A DNA stretch of 14,968 nucleotides from Lachnospiraceae bacterium UBA7481. Lineage in GTDB: Bacteria; Bacillota; Clostridia; Lachnospirales; Lachnospiraceae. Both the position numbers and the translations under genes were made by a program. Position 1 is the first letter of the stretch. Each line of letters opens with the position of its first letter. Positions 1 through 7,845 of the stretch are shown here, piece after piece. The notes beneath the pieces were generated by a model that saw only the letters and a list, made by a program, of their open reading frames with translations, had not been told where the DNA came from and did no database searches. Location of the stretch: positions 1 to 14,968 of the forward strand of contig DLOP01000156.1 of NCBI GenBank assembly GCA_002478505.1, written 5' to 3'.

Positions 1-21
1 AGGCGCTTTGTCTACAGTCTG

Positions 22-52
22 AAATGCCCCCTGCATAGCAGGGGGCATTTTT
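22..52 (+). terminator. Intrinsic terminator of a gene lying left of the window
   Basis: Bases 22-34 and 38-50 form a 13-base-pair stem with a GC-rich core (GCCCCCTGC / GCAGGGGGC) around an ATA loop, followed by TTTTT on the plus strand. It would end a rightward transcript from outside the window. Bases 2-22 are open in one frame and read Gly-Ala-Leu-Ser-Thr-Val-stop (TGA at 20-22), so they may be the tail of that gene, but seven codons cannot prove it. The minus-strand genes ending at 85 converge on this hairpin; its minus-strand U tract is poor. Confidence 0.85.
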
Positions 53-84
53 ACTGTAACGCAAAATTGCTTCATTTAAAAGAA

Positions 85-789
85 TTATTCAAGTCCTTTT
101 TTCTTATAAACAAGGGCAAATAATACAATTCCAATTATAAAATTTACCGCAATCACAATCATATTTTCCGAAGATATTTTAAAAGATACTTCTGATGCGC
201 CTAACCCATTGATCAGGTCACTGATTTGCTGCGAATAAATGATTCTTGCAAATTTTTTGATCGTTTCATTGAACATAGAAAGCATTGGGACAAAGGAAAA
301 TATCATCATGACCGGCATTGTTACAGAGGTTGACGCCATCTGGTTTCTGCTGTAAATACCGATCACTGCGCCGATCAGTTCCGACAAAATAATGCCCGAT
401 ATCATGACCATAAGAAAGATTGCAAGTTCCTTGCCGTGATATTCTCCAAGCACGGCAAATACAGCCGTACCTGCCATGCACATCAGAAAAATATATGTAC
501 CGATGCTGATAAGATACTGCCATGCCTTTACATTACTCATCATAAGCGCACGCAATGTATTTTTCTCTTTTTCCTCCGAGATAATTGCAGACATACATGT
601 GAGCGGCGCCATACCCACAAACATCACTGCAAATAATTTTGCGAAAAAATGTTCAGGCATATCTTCCAGTCTGACCGCTTTTTCCATAATGACCGCCATG
701 ATCGGAAACATCAAAAATTGAATGAACACTGTTTTGTTTTTAAGAGTATCAATGATTTGTTTCATAAATATTGCTTTCATATTTTTCAT
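85..789 (-). CDS. ABC-2-type transporter permease, 234 aa
   Basis: This is the membrane subunit of an ABC exporter. About six hydrophobic segments are visible (roughly residues 20-37, 50-70, 92-112, 119-141, 155-175 and 211-228). The cytoplasmic stretch SEEKEKNTLRALMMSNV after the second helix is the coupling-type motif seen in ABC-2 permeases. The ATG overlaps the stop of the ATPase gene in an ATGA at 786-789, and AAAGGAG sits 8 bases upstream inside the ATPase gene, so translation is probably coupled. It is the last gene of the LytTR-DUF3021-ATPase-permease unit. The substrate cannot be read from the sequence; peptides, antimicrobials or lipids are possible for this family. No clear terminator of its own was seen before base 52. 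Confidence 0.9.
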   Translation of the reverse strand: MKNMKAIFMKQIIDTLKNKTVFIQFLMFPIMAVIMEKAVRLEDMPEHFFAKLFAVMFVGMAPLTCMSAIISEEKEKNTLRALMMSNVKAWQYLISIGTYIFLMCMAGTAVFAVLGEYHGKELAIFLMVMISGIILSELIGAVIGIYSRNQMASTSVTMPVMMIFSFVPMLSMFNETIKKFARIIYSQQISDLINGLGASEVSFKISSENMIVIAVNFIIGIVLFALVYKKKGLE

Positions 790-1637
790 ACTTCAAGCTC
801 CTTTCCTGTAAGCTCCATAAATACAGTTTCCAGATTCGGCTCGGTAGTATGTATCGTTTCCATACGACCGTTTTTAATCAATTCAGCAATTTCCTCTGCC
901 GCATTTTCATTATGCGGGAACTGAATATCCGAACCATCCGAAAGATGTATCTTCAGCATACGCTGATGATCATATCTTCGGCATATTTCCTGAGAACATC
1001 CCTGCTCCGCAATTTTTCCTTCATTTAACATCACAAGATAATCACAAAGCTTTTCTGCCTCCGACATAGTATGGGTTGTAAGAAAAATCGTTTTTCCTTT
1101 TTCCTTTTCCGCAAGCATCATTTTATGGATCTCGTTGGCAGTCGCCGGGTCAAGTCCGCTGGTAGGTTCATCAAGAAACAAAATATCCGGATCCGTCATA
1201 AATACCCTCGCAAGACGAAGCCTGCTGCGCATGCCCTTTGAAAGTTTTTCAGCGGCGGTTTTTTTTGCATTCTCAAGCCCTACTTTTTTTAGCGCGTTTA
1301 AAATGCCGTCCTCTTTAACGTCATATATTTGCGCAAATACTTTCAGATTCTCATAACAGTTCAAACGATCATAAACACCAAAATTATCCATCATTATTCC
1401 GAATCCTTTATGATCCTCTCCCGTCAGCTTATGAGTATCCACGCCGTTGATCACGCCGGTCCCGCCGTCACATTCAAGCTGTCCTGTAAGTATTTTGATC
1501 AGCGTCGTTTTCCCTGCCCCCGACGGGCCGAGAAGTCCGAAGATCTGTCCCTTACGAACCTGAAAGCTGATACCGTCCAGAACCTTTCTGCTGCCAAATG
1601 ATTTTACAATATTATCCGCCTTAATCATCACTTCCAT
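786..1637 (-). CDS. ABC-2-type transporter ATP-binding protein, 283 aa
   Basis: This is the nucleotide-binding subunit that powers the permease encoded just downstream. Walker A is GPSGAGKTT (37-45), the signature is the LSKGM variant (132-136) typical of BcrA-like ABC-2 ATPases, Walker B is ILFLDEP (152-158) followed by TSGLD, and the switch histidine is in TTHTMSEAE (about 190-197). The usual Q-loop glutamine is absent; the segment reads GIMMDNFGVYDRL, as in BcrA/lantibiotic-immunity relatives. Beyond residue 220 there is the C-terminal extension common in this group. The first ATG was chosen because AGAGGAGG lies 8 bases before it, inside the end of the DUF3021 gene. Only 3 bases separate the two genes. 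Confidence 0.93.
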   Translation of the reverse strand: MEVMIKADNIVKSFGSRKVLDGISFQVRKGQIFGLLGPSGAGKTTLIKILTGQLECDGGTGVINGVDTHKLTGEDHKGFGIMMDNFGVYDRLNCYENLKVFAQIYDVKEDGILNALKKVGLENAKKTAAEKLSKGMRSRLRLARVFMTDPDILFLDEPTSGLDPATANEIHKMMLAEKEKGKTIFLTTHTMSEAEKLCDYLVMLNEGKIAEQGCSQEICRRYDHQRMLKIHLSDGSDIQFPHNENAAEEIAELIKNGRMETIHTTEPNLETVFMELTGKELEV

Positions 1638-1640
1638 TTT

Positions 1641-2111
1641 TTAGTCCTCCTCTTTGTATCGTTTTAACGCTTCTTCCAGCTTGCGGTTTTCCTGTTTTTC
1701 CGCCACCAGCGAAATCATCGTACCGACGGTGCAGCAGACAACAAAACATATGAGAAACATAATCCATGCCATGGGCAGATCCGCAGGAAACCAGTCAAAA
1801 GCAATAATAAACACCAGTATGATCGCAAATGTCCCGGCAAACATGGCGGCGATCCTCGCGGCAGTCGGCATTTTTATAATCAAAATATCCGTCATAAAAA
1901 TAAATCTTAAAATCGTGATCGCCAATACCGCCAGCAGGAACTGAAAACTTGTCGCTACACCCAAACCGTGACTGCCCATGGAAAAAATCGTGGAAAATTC
2001 CTGTGCCGACGTGCCAAATAAAATACAGAAAATATTCAGCAACACAATAGTGATTCCATATATTGTAAATACCTGTGAACAAAATTCCAGTATGGAGAAT
2101 TTCTTATCCAT
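1641..2111 (-). CDS. DUF3021-like four-helix membrane protein, 156 aa
   Basis: An integral membrane protein with four predicted helices (about residues 14-33, 51-70, 86-105 and 114-135) and a charged, probably helical cytoplasmic tail (138-156, EKQENRKLEEALKRYKEED). Length, topology and position directly after a LytTR gene match the DUF3021 family. In streptococcal LytTR regulatory systems such membrane partners restrain the LytTR activator; that this one does so is inference from family and gene order. The start ATG follows the LytTR stop with one base between them (TGA-T-ATG), and GGGGG lies 9 bases upstream. It has no catalytic motif. The family call rests on overall pattern, not an alignment. 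Confidence 0.78.
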   Translation of the reverse strand: MDKKFSILEFCSQVFTIYGITIVLLNIFCILFGTSAQEFSTIFSMGSHGLGVATSFQFLLAVLAITILRFIFMTDILIIKMPTAARIAAMFAGTFAIILVFIIAFDWFPADLPMAWIMFLICFVVCCTVGTMISLVAEKQENRKLEEALKRYKEED

Positions 2112-2112
2112 A

Positions 2113-2553
2113 TCAATGTACCCCCATTCTTTTTTTCAACTCATCGGCGTATTGTCTGGACGCTATGAGCTGTTCGCCATTTTCAAGAGTAATACGTATT
2201 TTGCGGTCAAACTCGGCTTTGAGAGAACGTATATATTTGAGTTGCACAATACAGGATTTACTGATGCGCAAGAAATTCCTTCCGCAGAGCTGATGGTCCA
2301 TTTCATACAGCTTCAGTTTTGATTCATAACAGTCGTTTTCGGTATAAACAAAAGTCTTTCTATCAACCGTCTCAATATATGCAATTTTAGAAATATCAAG
2401 TATGTGTGTTTCATCATTTTTTATTACCGTAATCTGATTATCCGCCATACGGATCGCCGCAATAATGCTTTCCGTTTCGGCGGTAATGCTGCCGCAGTTG
2501 ATGATGATCTCCGTATCAGTAAACTCAGAATCTATGTTAATAGATATTTTCAC
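2113..2553 (-). CDS. Stand-alone LytTR-type DNA-binding regulator, GTG start, 146 aa
   Basis: A transcription factor with a C-terminal LytTR domain (about the last 100 residues) and a short N-terminal part instead of a receiver domain. LytTR hallmarks are the ISKIAYIET strand, FLRISKSCIVQLKYI, the ITLENGEQLIASRQYADELKKRM end and an aromatic-rich middle. An ATG-initiated frame extends to 2601, but the GTG at 2551-2553 gives (M)KISINIDSEFTDTEIIINC, the usual start of stand-alone LytTR proteins, and GAGG lies 6 bases before it. The internal ATG at 2565 is only 1 base from AAAGGA. It heads a four-gene unit and probably autoregulates it and the ABC genes, with the DUF3021 protein as membrane antagonist (inference). 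Confidence 0.88.
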   Translation of the reverse strand: MKISINIDSEFTDTEIIINCGSITAETESIIAAIRMADNQITVIKNDETHILDISKIAYIETVDRKTFVYTENDCYESKLKLYEMDHQLCGRNFLRISKSCIVQLKYIRSLKAEFDRKIRITLENGEQLIASRQYADELKKRMGVH

Positions 2554-2570
2554 ACTAATCCTCATTCCTT
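2551..2570 (-). promoter_or_regulatory. Ribosome binding site that decides the GTG start of the LytTR gene
   Basis: On the minus strand AAGGAATGAGG is followed by ATTAGT and then GTG. The GAGG is 6 bases from the GTG, an ideal distance, while the ATG embedded in GGAATGAGG would itself occupy the Shine-Dalgarno sequence. This supports initiation at the GTG. Confidence 0.6.
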
Positions 2571-2649
2571 TCCACAGTCTGCAAATTTGGACTGCAGGCA
2601 CAAATTCTTATGAAAAGCTACTGTCAAGTTTTTCTTTTTTCTTGATAAA

Positions 2650-2677
2650 ATATTATCATAACGCATTATTTTTTCAA
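2650..2677 (-). promoter_or_regulatory. Promoter of the LytTR-DUF3021-ABC unit
   Basis: TTGAAA (2672-2677) and TAATAT (2650-2655), spaced 16 bases on the minus strand, lie about 100 bases before the GTG start. Transcription would begin near 2643 and give a leader of about 90 bases. The leader contains a second TTGACA (2622-2627), but no fitting -10 follows it. Confidence 0.6.
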
Positions 2678-2728
2678 CTGTACGATACATAACCTGCCAT
2701 ATTCTATGCATGAATTACCAAAGTATAT

Positions 2729-2761
2729 AAAAAAACCGGAATGACCCAAAGATCATTCCGG
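2729..2761 (-). terminator. Terminator of the FtsX-type ABC unit
   Basis: CCGGAATGA (2736-2744) pairs with TCATTCCGG (2753-2761) around an 8-base loop. On the minus strand the hairpin is followed by seven T residues (2729-2735). It lies about 20 bases after the permease stop codon and insulates the LytTR unit from the upstream operon. Confidence 0.92.
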
Positions 2762-2782
2762 CAGATTTTCTGTATTTGACTA

Positions 2783-5110
2783 TTACAGTTCATTGATCGT
2801 GTCCGTAATTGCCATACTCCGTATCCGTTGTGCAGGTGCTTTCACCGCTGCGACACAGGATACAACTCCTAAAGCGAATATGACTGCCATCGTGGAAAAC
2901 GGAATATCCCATGTTCCCCCAAAATGTGTAATCAATAGTTTAACATAAATCAAATGATGAAGCGCCAGTCCCGCCATAATTCCAACAAAGGTGCCACAGA
3001 AAGCATAAGTAACCGCTTCTGCTGTTATCATCTTTGTAACCTGCCTGCTTTCCATACCAACGGCACGCATTACGCCATACTGCTTGATCCTTGCGGATAC
3101 GCCCATAGAAACGCTGTTCATGATATTCAGCACCATAACGAGGAAAATAATCGCCAGAAAGCCATATGCCCCAAGCCGCAATACCCAATAACTGCTATAT
3201 ACTACCTGAAGTTCTTCTCTTCGGTCTGCAAATGCATGAGGGCCTGCCAGGCTGCGGATCTGATCCACGGTTGTCTCTTCTGCGCCCTTTTCCAATACTA
3301 CATTTATCATCATATATCCCTGCTCTCCTGTCAGACGCGTGAAGTTTTTTTCCGAACAGACAATCACCGGGGAACCGCTGACGCTTCCAATTCCTTCGGA
3401 GGCAACACAGGCAATTTCAAGCTCACAATTTCCGATTTTAATCTGATCGCCTACGTCAAACCGGCTATCTTCACTAAAAATAGTAAGCACATAATCGGAG
3501 TTCCCATAAACCTTTGACAGATCCCCACTTGCTACAGATTTTTTTGTGTTGTCCAGCATAAAGTCCGTATAGGACACCAAATCAATCATTGTTTCTCTGC
3601 CATTAATCTGAGCCGGAAGGCTGATCGCATACATCGTACCAAAAGCACTTTTCACCCCCGGTATTTCAGAAAGTTCCTCAGCAAGGCTTCTGTCTATGGA
3701 ATTCGTATTGTCCTGACTTGCTATGGCAACATCCGGCGAAAAATTACTTTCCGACGGAATCAACCTATGCACAATATCAAGACAGGCTGAAAATGCCAGA
3801 AACAAGATAATAGGGAGCGCAAAGGAGCCTATCATGAGAAGCAAATTTTTCTTAGCTTCCGTTGCATGACGGATACCAAGCAAAGTCTCCATTTTGAAAA
3901 GCCTGATATCTGCCGTACGTCTGACTGTCTTTACATCCTGTAGATTACCGGACACCGCCGCTATGGGAGATACTTTTGCCGCCTGTTTTGCAGGAGAATG
4001 TGACGCAATGAGCACAGTAATAATACCGACGGTTATCCCGCAGAAAATCCCGCTTATACTCACTCCAAAAAGCGGTATATCCGCCCATTCTCCTTTGACA
4101 AAAAAGCGGAGTATTGCACACAATATCCAGCACGTCGCCATGCCGAGAATACAGCCTGCCGGAATAGCGTTTTTACACCAATTCAACGCTTCCAGTCTTA
4201 CAAAATGTACAATCTGCTTCTTGCTTGCGCCTATGCACCTCATCATCCCAAAGAAACTCGTCCTTTGTACAACGTTGCTGTTCATACAGCCTGAAATCAT
4301 AAATACACCCGCAACCAGAACAAGCAGAAAACAGGCTATCGCCAGTGGATAGACATTCTTTACCGTTTGATTGCTGCTTGCTCCCATCAATCCAAGGACA
4401 GCAGTATTTTCGTCCACATTTACGTCTGCAAGTCCGTACTGTTCCTTTATTCCCGCAATCACTTTTTTAAGACTGGCATTTTCCATAAACCGGACATAAT
4501 ATTCCGTATCAGCACTTTCCCCGTTACTGTCACAGATACTCTGAAAGACAGACCTGTTCATATATACGCAGCTTCCGTCAATGATATCATTAAATTCCGT
4601 ATCATCTTCATAAAACGCCGATATTTTAAAATCAAAATCTCCCATAGGCGTATTTAAAGTAACGCTGTCTCCTACATTAACTCCAAAAAGTTCCTTTGCA
4701 TCAGCACTGAGAGCAATTTCATTATCATTTTCAGGATAAGAGCCTTCCCTTGGATAGTTCATGATATCTGTAAGGTATGTTTCCTCTACGCCGTATATAA
4801 CAGCATTTTTACCGCCGATATAATAATCCCCTAGTGTGTCAGCGTTGATCTTTCCATATCGTGAGAAAACCGCAACGTCAGGACGCGTTACGATCTGCTC
4901 CGCATTATCGTACTGTACATCCTTTAAAATGATATGATAATTTCCATGCTTATTTATCAATTCCGTTTGTTCCATCCTGACCCACATCTCCGCCATAGAG
5001 AACACAGACGTGACAAGGAAAACTGCAAGCACAATGCAGAAGCGTGTCATACGGCTCTGACGTTTGTGAACCTGTGCAGAAATAGATACAAGACTAAGAT
5101 AACTTTTCAT
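2783..5110 (-). CDS. FtsX-type ABC transporter permease with eight helices, 775 aa
   Basis: The membrane subunit of a MacB/LolCDE-like ABC system. Helices are visible at about 22-40, 254-275, 312-336, 347-369, 422-445, 645-668, 700-722 and 740-757. They make two FtsX repeats (about 258-385 and 650-768), each with the cytoplasmic coupling segment (RTSFFGMMRCIGASKKQ and RIKQYGVMRAVGMESRQ). Two large extracytoplasmic domains (45-253 and 446-644) carry beta-rich segments such as FGVNVGDSVTLNTPMGDFDFKIS, like periplasmic-core domains. The layout differs from BceB permeases, which have ten helices and one large external domain. The ATG overlaps the ATPase stop in ATGA (5107-5110), with AAAGGAG 7 bases upstream. 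Likely roles are mechanotransmission or export of peptides or lipids; the substrate is unknown. Confidence 0.93.
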   Translation of the reverse strand: MKSYLSLVSISAQVHKRQSRMTRFCIVLAVFLVTSVFSMAEMWVRMEQTELINKHGNYHIILKDVQYDNAEQIVTRPDVAVFSRYGKINADTLGDYYIGGKNAVIYGVEETYLTDIMNYPREGSYPENDNEIALSADAKELFGVNVGDSVTLNTPMGDFDFKISAFYEDDTEFNDIIDGSCVYMNRSVFQSICDSNGESADTEYYVRFMENASLKKVIAGIKEQYGLADVNVDENTAVLGLMGASSNQTVKNVYPLAIACFLLVLVAGVFMISGCMNSNVVQRTSFFGMMRCIGASKKQIVHFVRLEALNWCKNAIPAGCILGMATCWILCAILRFFVKGEWADIPLFGVSISGIFCGITVGIITVLIASHSPAKQAAKVSPIAAVSGNLQDVKTVRRTADIRLFKMETLLGIRHATEAKKNLLLMIGSFALPIILFLAFSACLDIVHRLIPSESNFSPDVAIASQDNTNSIDRSLAEELSEIPGVKSAFGTMYAISLPAQINGRETMIDLVSYTDFMLDNTKKSVASGDLSKVYGNSDYVLTIFSEDSRFDVGDQIKIGNCELEIACVASEGIGSVSGSPVIVCSEKNFTRLTGEQGYMMINVVLEKGAEETTVDQIRSLAGPHAFADRREELQVVYSSYWVLRLGAYGFLAIIFLVMVLNIMNSVSMGVSARIKQYGVMRAVGMESRQVTKMITAEAVTYAFCGTFVGIMAGLALHHLIYVKLLITHFGGTWDIPFSTMAVIFALGVVSCVAAVKAPAQRIRSMAITDTINEL

Positions 5111-5841
5111 TCACAGTCTCCTTTCCATTCCAGTTCACACATTGCAGACGTCCCCCGGACGTCCTGCGCCCTCCCAAGATCAGTCAGCACTCCATCTGAT
5201 ACCTGTAACACCCTGTCTGCGGTCTGTGCAATGCTGCGGTTATGGGTAATCATAATAATGGTCTGCTCATACTTTTTTGAAGCCTCCTTTAACAAGGCAA
5301 TGACTTCGCTGCTGTTCTGCGTATCCAGATTTCCCGTAGGTTCGTCCGCAAGGATGAGGGAAGGACGTGTGATCAAAGCACGACCAATCGCCACACGCTG
5401 CTGTTGTCCGCCGGAAAGCTGACTTGGCAGATGGTTACGCCGTTCTTTCAGGTTAAGCACCGCAAGCAGTTCTTCCAGATACCGTTTATCAGGCTTCTGG
5501 TAATCAAGCAGTACTGGAAATACAATATTCTGCTCAACGGTCAGCTCCGGTATTAAGTTAAAAGCCTGAAATATAAAACCTATATTTCTCCGTCTAAAAA
5601 TGGTAAGCTTACGGTCATCCATGGAGAAAATATCTCTGCCGCCGATAATAACTCTGCCGGATGTAGGTGCGTCAAGCGCGCCTATCATATTAAGAAGCGT
5701 ACTTTTGCCAGAGCCGGATTCGCCAACGATTGCAACATACTCGCCCTTCGGAACAGAAAAACTAACATTTTTCAATGCCTGTACGGCAGCCTCCCCACTG
5801 CCATAGGTCTTACAGATGTTGTTGACTTCTAATAAATTCAT
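5107..5841 (-). CDS. MacB/LolD-type ABC ATP-binding protein, 244 aa
   Basis: The ATPase partner of the FtsX-type permease. Walker A is GESGSGKST (40-48), the Q-loop is FIFQAFNLIPELTVEQN (Q about 92), the signature is LSGGQQQR (about 143-150), Walker B is LILADEP with D-loop GNLD, and the switch histidine is in MITHNRS (about 200). The FxFQxFNLIPxLTxxxN pattern and 220-residue core are typical of the LolD/MacB/BceA group that works with FtsX permeases. The last 20 residues (about 225-244) extend beyond the core. AAGAGG stands about 9 bases before the ATG. The intergenic region upstream holds three 11-base-spaced boxes for an OmpR-type regulator, so expression is probably controlled by the adjacent two-component system. 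Confidence 0.95.
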   Translation of the reverse strand: MNLLEVNNICKTYGSGEAAVQALKNVSFSVPKGEYVAIVGESGSGKSTLLNMIGALDAPTSGRVIIGGRDIFSMDDRKLTIFRRRNIGFIFQAFNLIPELTVEQNIVFPVLLDYQKPDKRYLEELLAVLNLKERRNHLPSQLSGGQQQRVAIGRALITRPSLILADEPTGNLDTQNSSEVIALLKEASKKYEQTIIMITHNRSIAQTADRVLQVSDGVLTDLGRAQDVRGTSAMCELEWKGDCE

Positions 5842-5874
5842 TTTGCAAACACCTCTTTTCGTTTTGATAGATCC

Positions 5875-5903
5875 AATATAACAATGAATTCCTACATCTA
5901 TAC
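5875..5903 (-). promoter_or_regulatory. Probable activator-dependent promoter of the FtsX-type ABC unit
   Basis: A TATATT -10 (5875-5880) is preceded, 17 bases upstream, by GTATAG (5898-5903), which is not a consensus -35. The position is partly covered by the TGTAG boxes. A good -10 with a poor -35 under activator boxes fits a promoter that needs the response regulator. Start position and class of activation are inference. Confidence 0.45.
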
Positions 5904-5928
5904 TACAATCATCCTACAATTTTGTAGG
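5891..5928 (-). promoter_or_regulatory. Three tandem TGTAG boxes at 11-base spacing plus an inverted copy
   Basis: Plus-strand CTACA occurs at 5892, 5903 and 5914, exactly 11 bases apart; on the minus strand these read as TGTAG repeats on one face of the helix. A fourth copy in the opposite orientation (TTGTAGG, 5922-5928) makes CCTACAA-TT-TTGTAGG with the third. OmpR/PhoB-family regulators bind such 11-base direct repeats as tandem dimers. The block sits just upstream of the ABC ATPase gene and next to the kinase gene, so the response regulator encoded at 6976-7662 is the natural candidate. Confidence 0.65.
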
Positions 5929-5941
5929 AAAGCATAATAAA

Positions 5942-6967
5942 TTATGTTAGGAAATTCAATGTAAAAGAGGTTCCAACTCCTAACGTACTATCAACTTCAA
6001 TCGTTCCATCATGGACTTCCACAATCGCTTTTGTTAAAGATAATCCCAGTCCAATCCCCTGGGTATCTTTCGAAAAACGGCTTCGGTAAAACCTTTTGAA
6101 AATATGGTGCAAATCCTCCGGATCAATACCGCTTCCATTATCCCTCACCGTGATCTGAACAATAGAAGCAAAGATCCGCCACTCAATACGAATCAAGTCT
6201 CCCTTCCCTGTATGGTCAAGGGCATTTTTCACAAGATTGCCGATTGCTTCGATGATCCAGCTGCCGTCACATAAAAATGCGGCTGTTTCATCGCCTGACA
6301 AAACAATTTCCTTTCCCTCCTGCTCGGCGCGGAACAAAAAATACTTCTTTACCTTTTCAGTAAGCTCAAAGATATTTTCTAAAGACTTCTCCAACACCAG
6401 CGTACCGGCGTCCAGTTTTGTAATTTTCAGCAGGTTGGACACCAGCGTTTCAATGCGGTCAAGTTCCTGCTCGGAAAGCTTTAGAAATTCCGATATGGTT
6501 GAGTAATCTTTTGCTTCGTCCTGCAAAATTCCATTATAAATATTAAGGGCAGCAAGCGGCGTTTTTAATTGATGCGAAATATCTGACAGGGTATGTTTCA
6601 AAAATTTCTTTGCACTCTTCTCATTTTCTGCATGGGCATTTAAAATAGAAACCAGAGAATTTACTTCGTGGAACAACCGAAACAGTTCTCCCTCATCGTT
6701 GCATTCAATGCTAACGTCTTTATTACCGGATAAATATTCTCTCATCTGCAATATGGCGTCTTCCATCATTTTATGCTGTTCCACAAAATATTTTAGGCAA
6801 AGTATAACGATCGTCACACTCATACATAAAGAAGATATGGTGACATAAAGCGCTGCGTTTTTAACTTTAAAAACCACCAAAACCGCCGAGACCAATGTAA
6901 AAATAAAAACACATATAAAAATACCACAAAAAAGCATTTTGATTTTTCGATTGGCAAATATTTTCAT
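5942..6967 (-). CDS. Sensor histidine kinase with two close-set N-terminal helices, 341 aa
   Basis: The membrane sensor of a two-component system. Numbered from the ATG at 6967, two helices (about 11-33 and 39-61) are joined by only a few residues, so there is no external sensor domain, as in intramembrane-sensing (BceS-like) kinases. The HisKA segment has SDISHQLKTPLAAL with the phosphorylated His132; the HATPase domain has the N box (about 239-252, N248), DNGSGID (276-282) and GIGLGLSL (304-311). Three ATGs compete. The second of the ATG-ATG pair (6967) has GAGG 6 bases upstream, whereas the one at 6994 overlaps the regulator gene by 19 bases and has no clear Shine-Dalgarno sequence. It is co-transcribed with the response regulator. 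No terminator separates it from the ABC unit. Confidence 0.94.
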   Translation of the reverse strand: MKIFANRKIKMLFCGIFICVFIFTLVSAVLVVFKVKNAALYVTISSLCMSVTIVILCLKYFVEQHKMMEDAILQMREYLSGNKDVSIECNDEGELFRLFHEVNSLVSILNAHAENEKSAKKFLKHTLSDISHQLKTPLAALNIYNGILQDEAKDYSTISEFLKLSEQELDRIETLVSNLLKITKLDAGTLVLEKSLENIFELTEKVKKYFLFRAEQEGKEIVLSGDETAAFLCDGSWIIEAIGNLVKNALDHTGKGDLIRIEWRIFASIVQITVRDNGSGIDPEDLHHIFKRFYRSRFSKDTQGIGLGLSLTKAIVEVHDGTIEVDSTLGVGTSFTLNFLT

Positions 6968-6975
6968 CATACACC

Positions 6976-7662
6976 TCATTTCATTATGTTCCATTTATAT
7001 CCCATACCACGGACTGTGACAATTCGTTCCGGCTTCCCCGGATCATCTTCAATCTTAGTACGAAGTCTGCGAATATACACTGTAAGGGAATTGTTATCTA
7101 TATAATTTTCACTGCAGTCCCACAATTTCCCTAAAATCTGCTCCGGGGAAAGAATCTGGTCGGGATATTCCAGAAACAGGCATAACAATTTGTATTCGCC
7201 TGCAGTCAAATCAATCCTCCGCCCATTTTTATATACTTCGCCTTTTAAAAGCTGGACGCTGATATCGTTAGAATTTAATTCTGTAACAGCAGAAGAAAAG
7301 TTTTCGCTTCTGCGGAGCAGGGCGTTAATTCTTGACAGAAATACCGCTAACTTGAAAGGTTTTGTCATATAATCATCGCCCCCTATATCAAGCCCCATAA
7401 TCATATCCGTTTCCTCATCAGCGGCAGTCAGAAACATAATAGGTACTTTTGAAGTTCTGCGCAGCTTCTTACAAAAATCAAAGCCAGATCCATCAGGAAG
7501 CGACACATCTAAAACAGCCAGATCATATTCTTCCTTTTCCCATAATACATCTGCTTCCAACGTGGTACGGGCAACTGTTACTTCATATCCCTGCTTTTTT
7601 AGAGCAAAGGATAATCCATTGATTAAACTCATGTCATCTTCCAATAAAAAAAGTCGTTTCAT
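6976..7662 (-). CDS. OmpR/PhoB-family response regulator, 228 aa
   Basis: A two-domain transcription factor. The receiver domain (1-115) shows the acidic pair Asp9/Asp10, the phospho-acceptor Asp52 in LAVLDVSLPDG, the switch Thr79 and Lys101 in YMTKPF. The C-terminal winged-helix domain (about 130-225) has the family pattern LTAGEYKLLCLFLEYP, the recognition-helix region NNSLTVYIRRLRTKIE and RIVTVRGMGYKW. Partner kinase follows 8-11 bases downstream. AAAGGAAAG lies 9 bases before the ATG. The likely target is the ABC transporter unit, whose upstream region has 11-base-spaced boxes. Gene order regulator-kinase-ATPase-FtsX permease matches the peptide- and antibiotic-sensing modules of Firmicutes, although the permease here is not of BceB layout. 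Confidence 0.95.
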   Translation of the reverse strand: MKRLFLLEDDMSLINGLSFALKKQGYEVTVARTTLEADVLWEKEEYDLAVLDVSLPDGSGFDFCKKLRRTSKVPIMFLTAADEETDMIMGLDIGGDDYMTKPFKLAVFLSRINALLRRSENFSSAVTELNSNDISVQLLKGEVYKNGRRIDLTAGEYKLLCLFLEYPDQILSPEQILGKLWDCSENYIDNNSLTVYIRRLRTKIEDDPGKPERIVTVRGMGYKWNIMK

Positions 7663-7794
7663 TTATGATAACTTTCCTTTCCAATTTTTTCCTGCATCAG
7701 CCGGCTTTTCTGAAGTCACCTATTCCCCTACCACCTGCGAAATAGGTATATATTCCATCATCCTATGATCCTTTCCACATTATTTATCAGCATA

Positions 7795-7823
7795 ATTATA
7801 GTCGGATATACGGATCATATCAA
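7795..7823 (-). promoter_or_regulatory. Promoter of the response regulator-kinase operon
   Basis: On the minus strand TTGATA (7818-7823) is followed after 17 bases by a perfect TATAAT (7795-7800). Transcription would start near 7788, leaving a leader of about 125 bases before the regulator ATG at 7662. Confidence 0.7.
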
Positions 7824-7845
7824 GTTCTTAAAAACTGCCACCATG

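Noticed and set aside
2565..2601. ATG starts at 2601 and 2565 for the LytTR protein
   Set aside because: The GTG at 2553 has better Shine-Dalgarno spacing and gives the N-terminus usual for this family; the extra residues (MPAVQICRLWKG) look unlike protein of this family.
2954..3517. A 187-codon plus-strand frame opposite the FtsX-type permease gene
   Set aside because: It is antisense to a clear 775-aa permease, lacks a ribosome binding site and shows no family features; its Cys/His-rich composition is typical of a complementary frame.
6968..6994. Longer histidine kinase starts at 6994 and 6970
   Set aside because: 6994 overlaps the regulator gene without a clear ribosome binding site, and 6970 is only 3 bases from GAGG; 6967 has a 6-base spacing. 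The choice between 6970 and 6967 changes one residue only.
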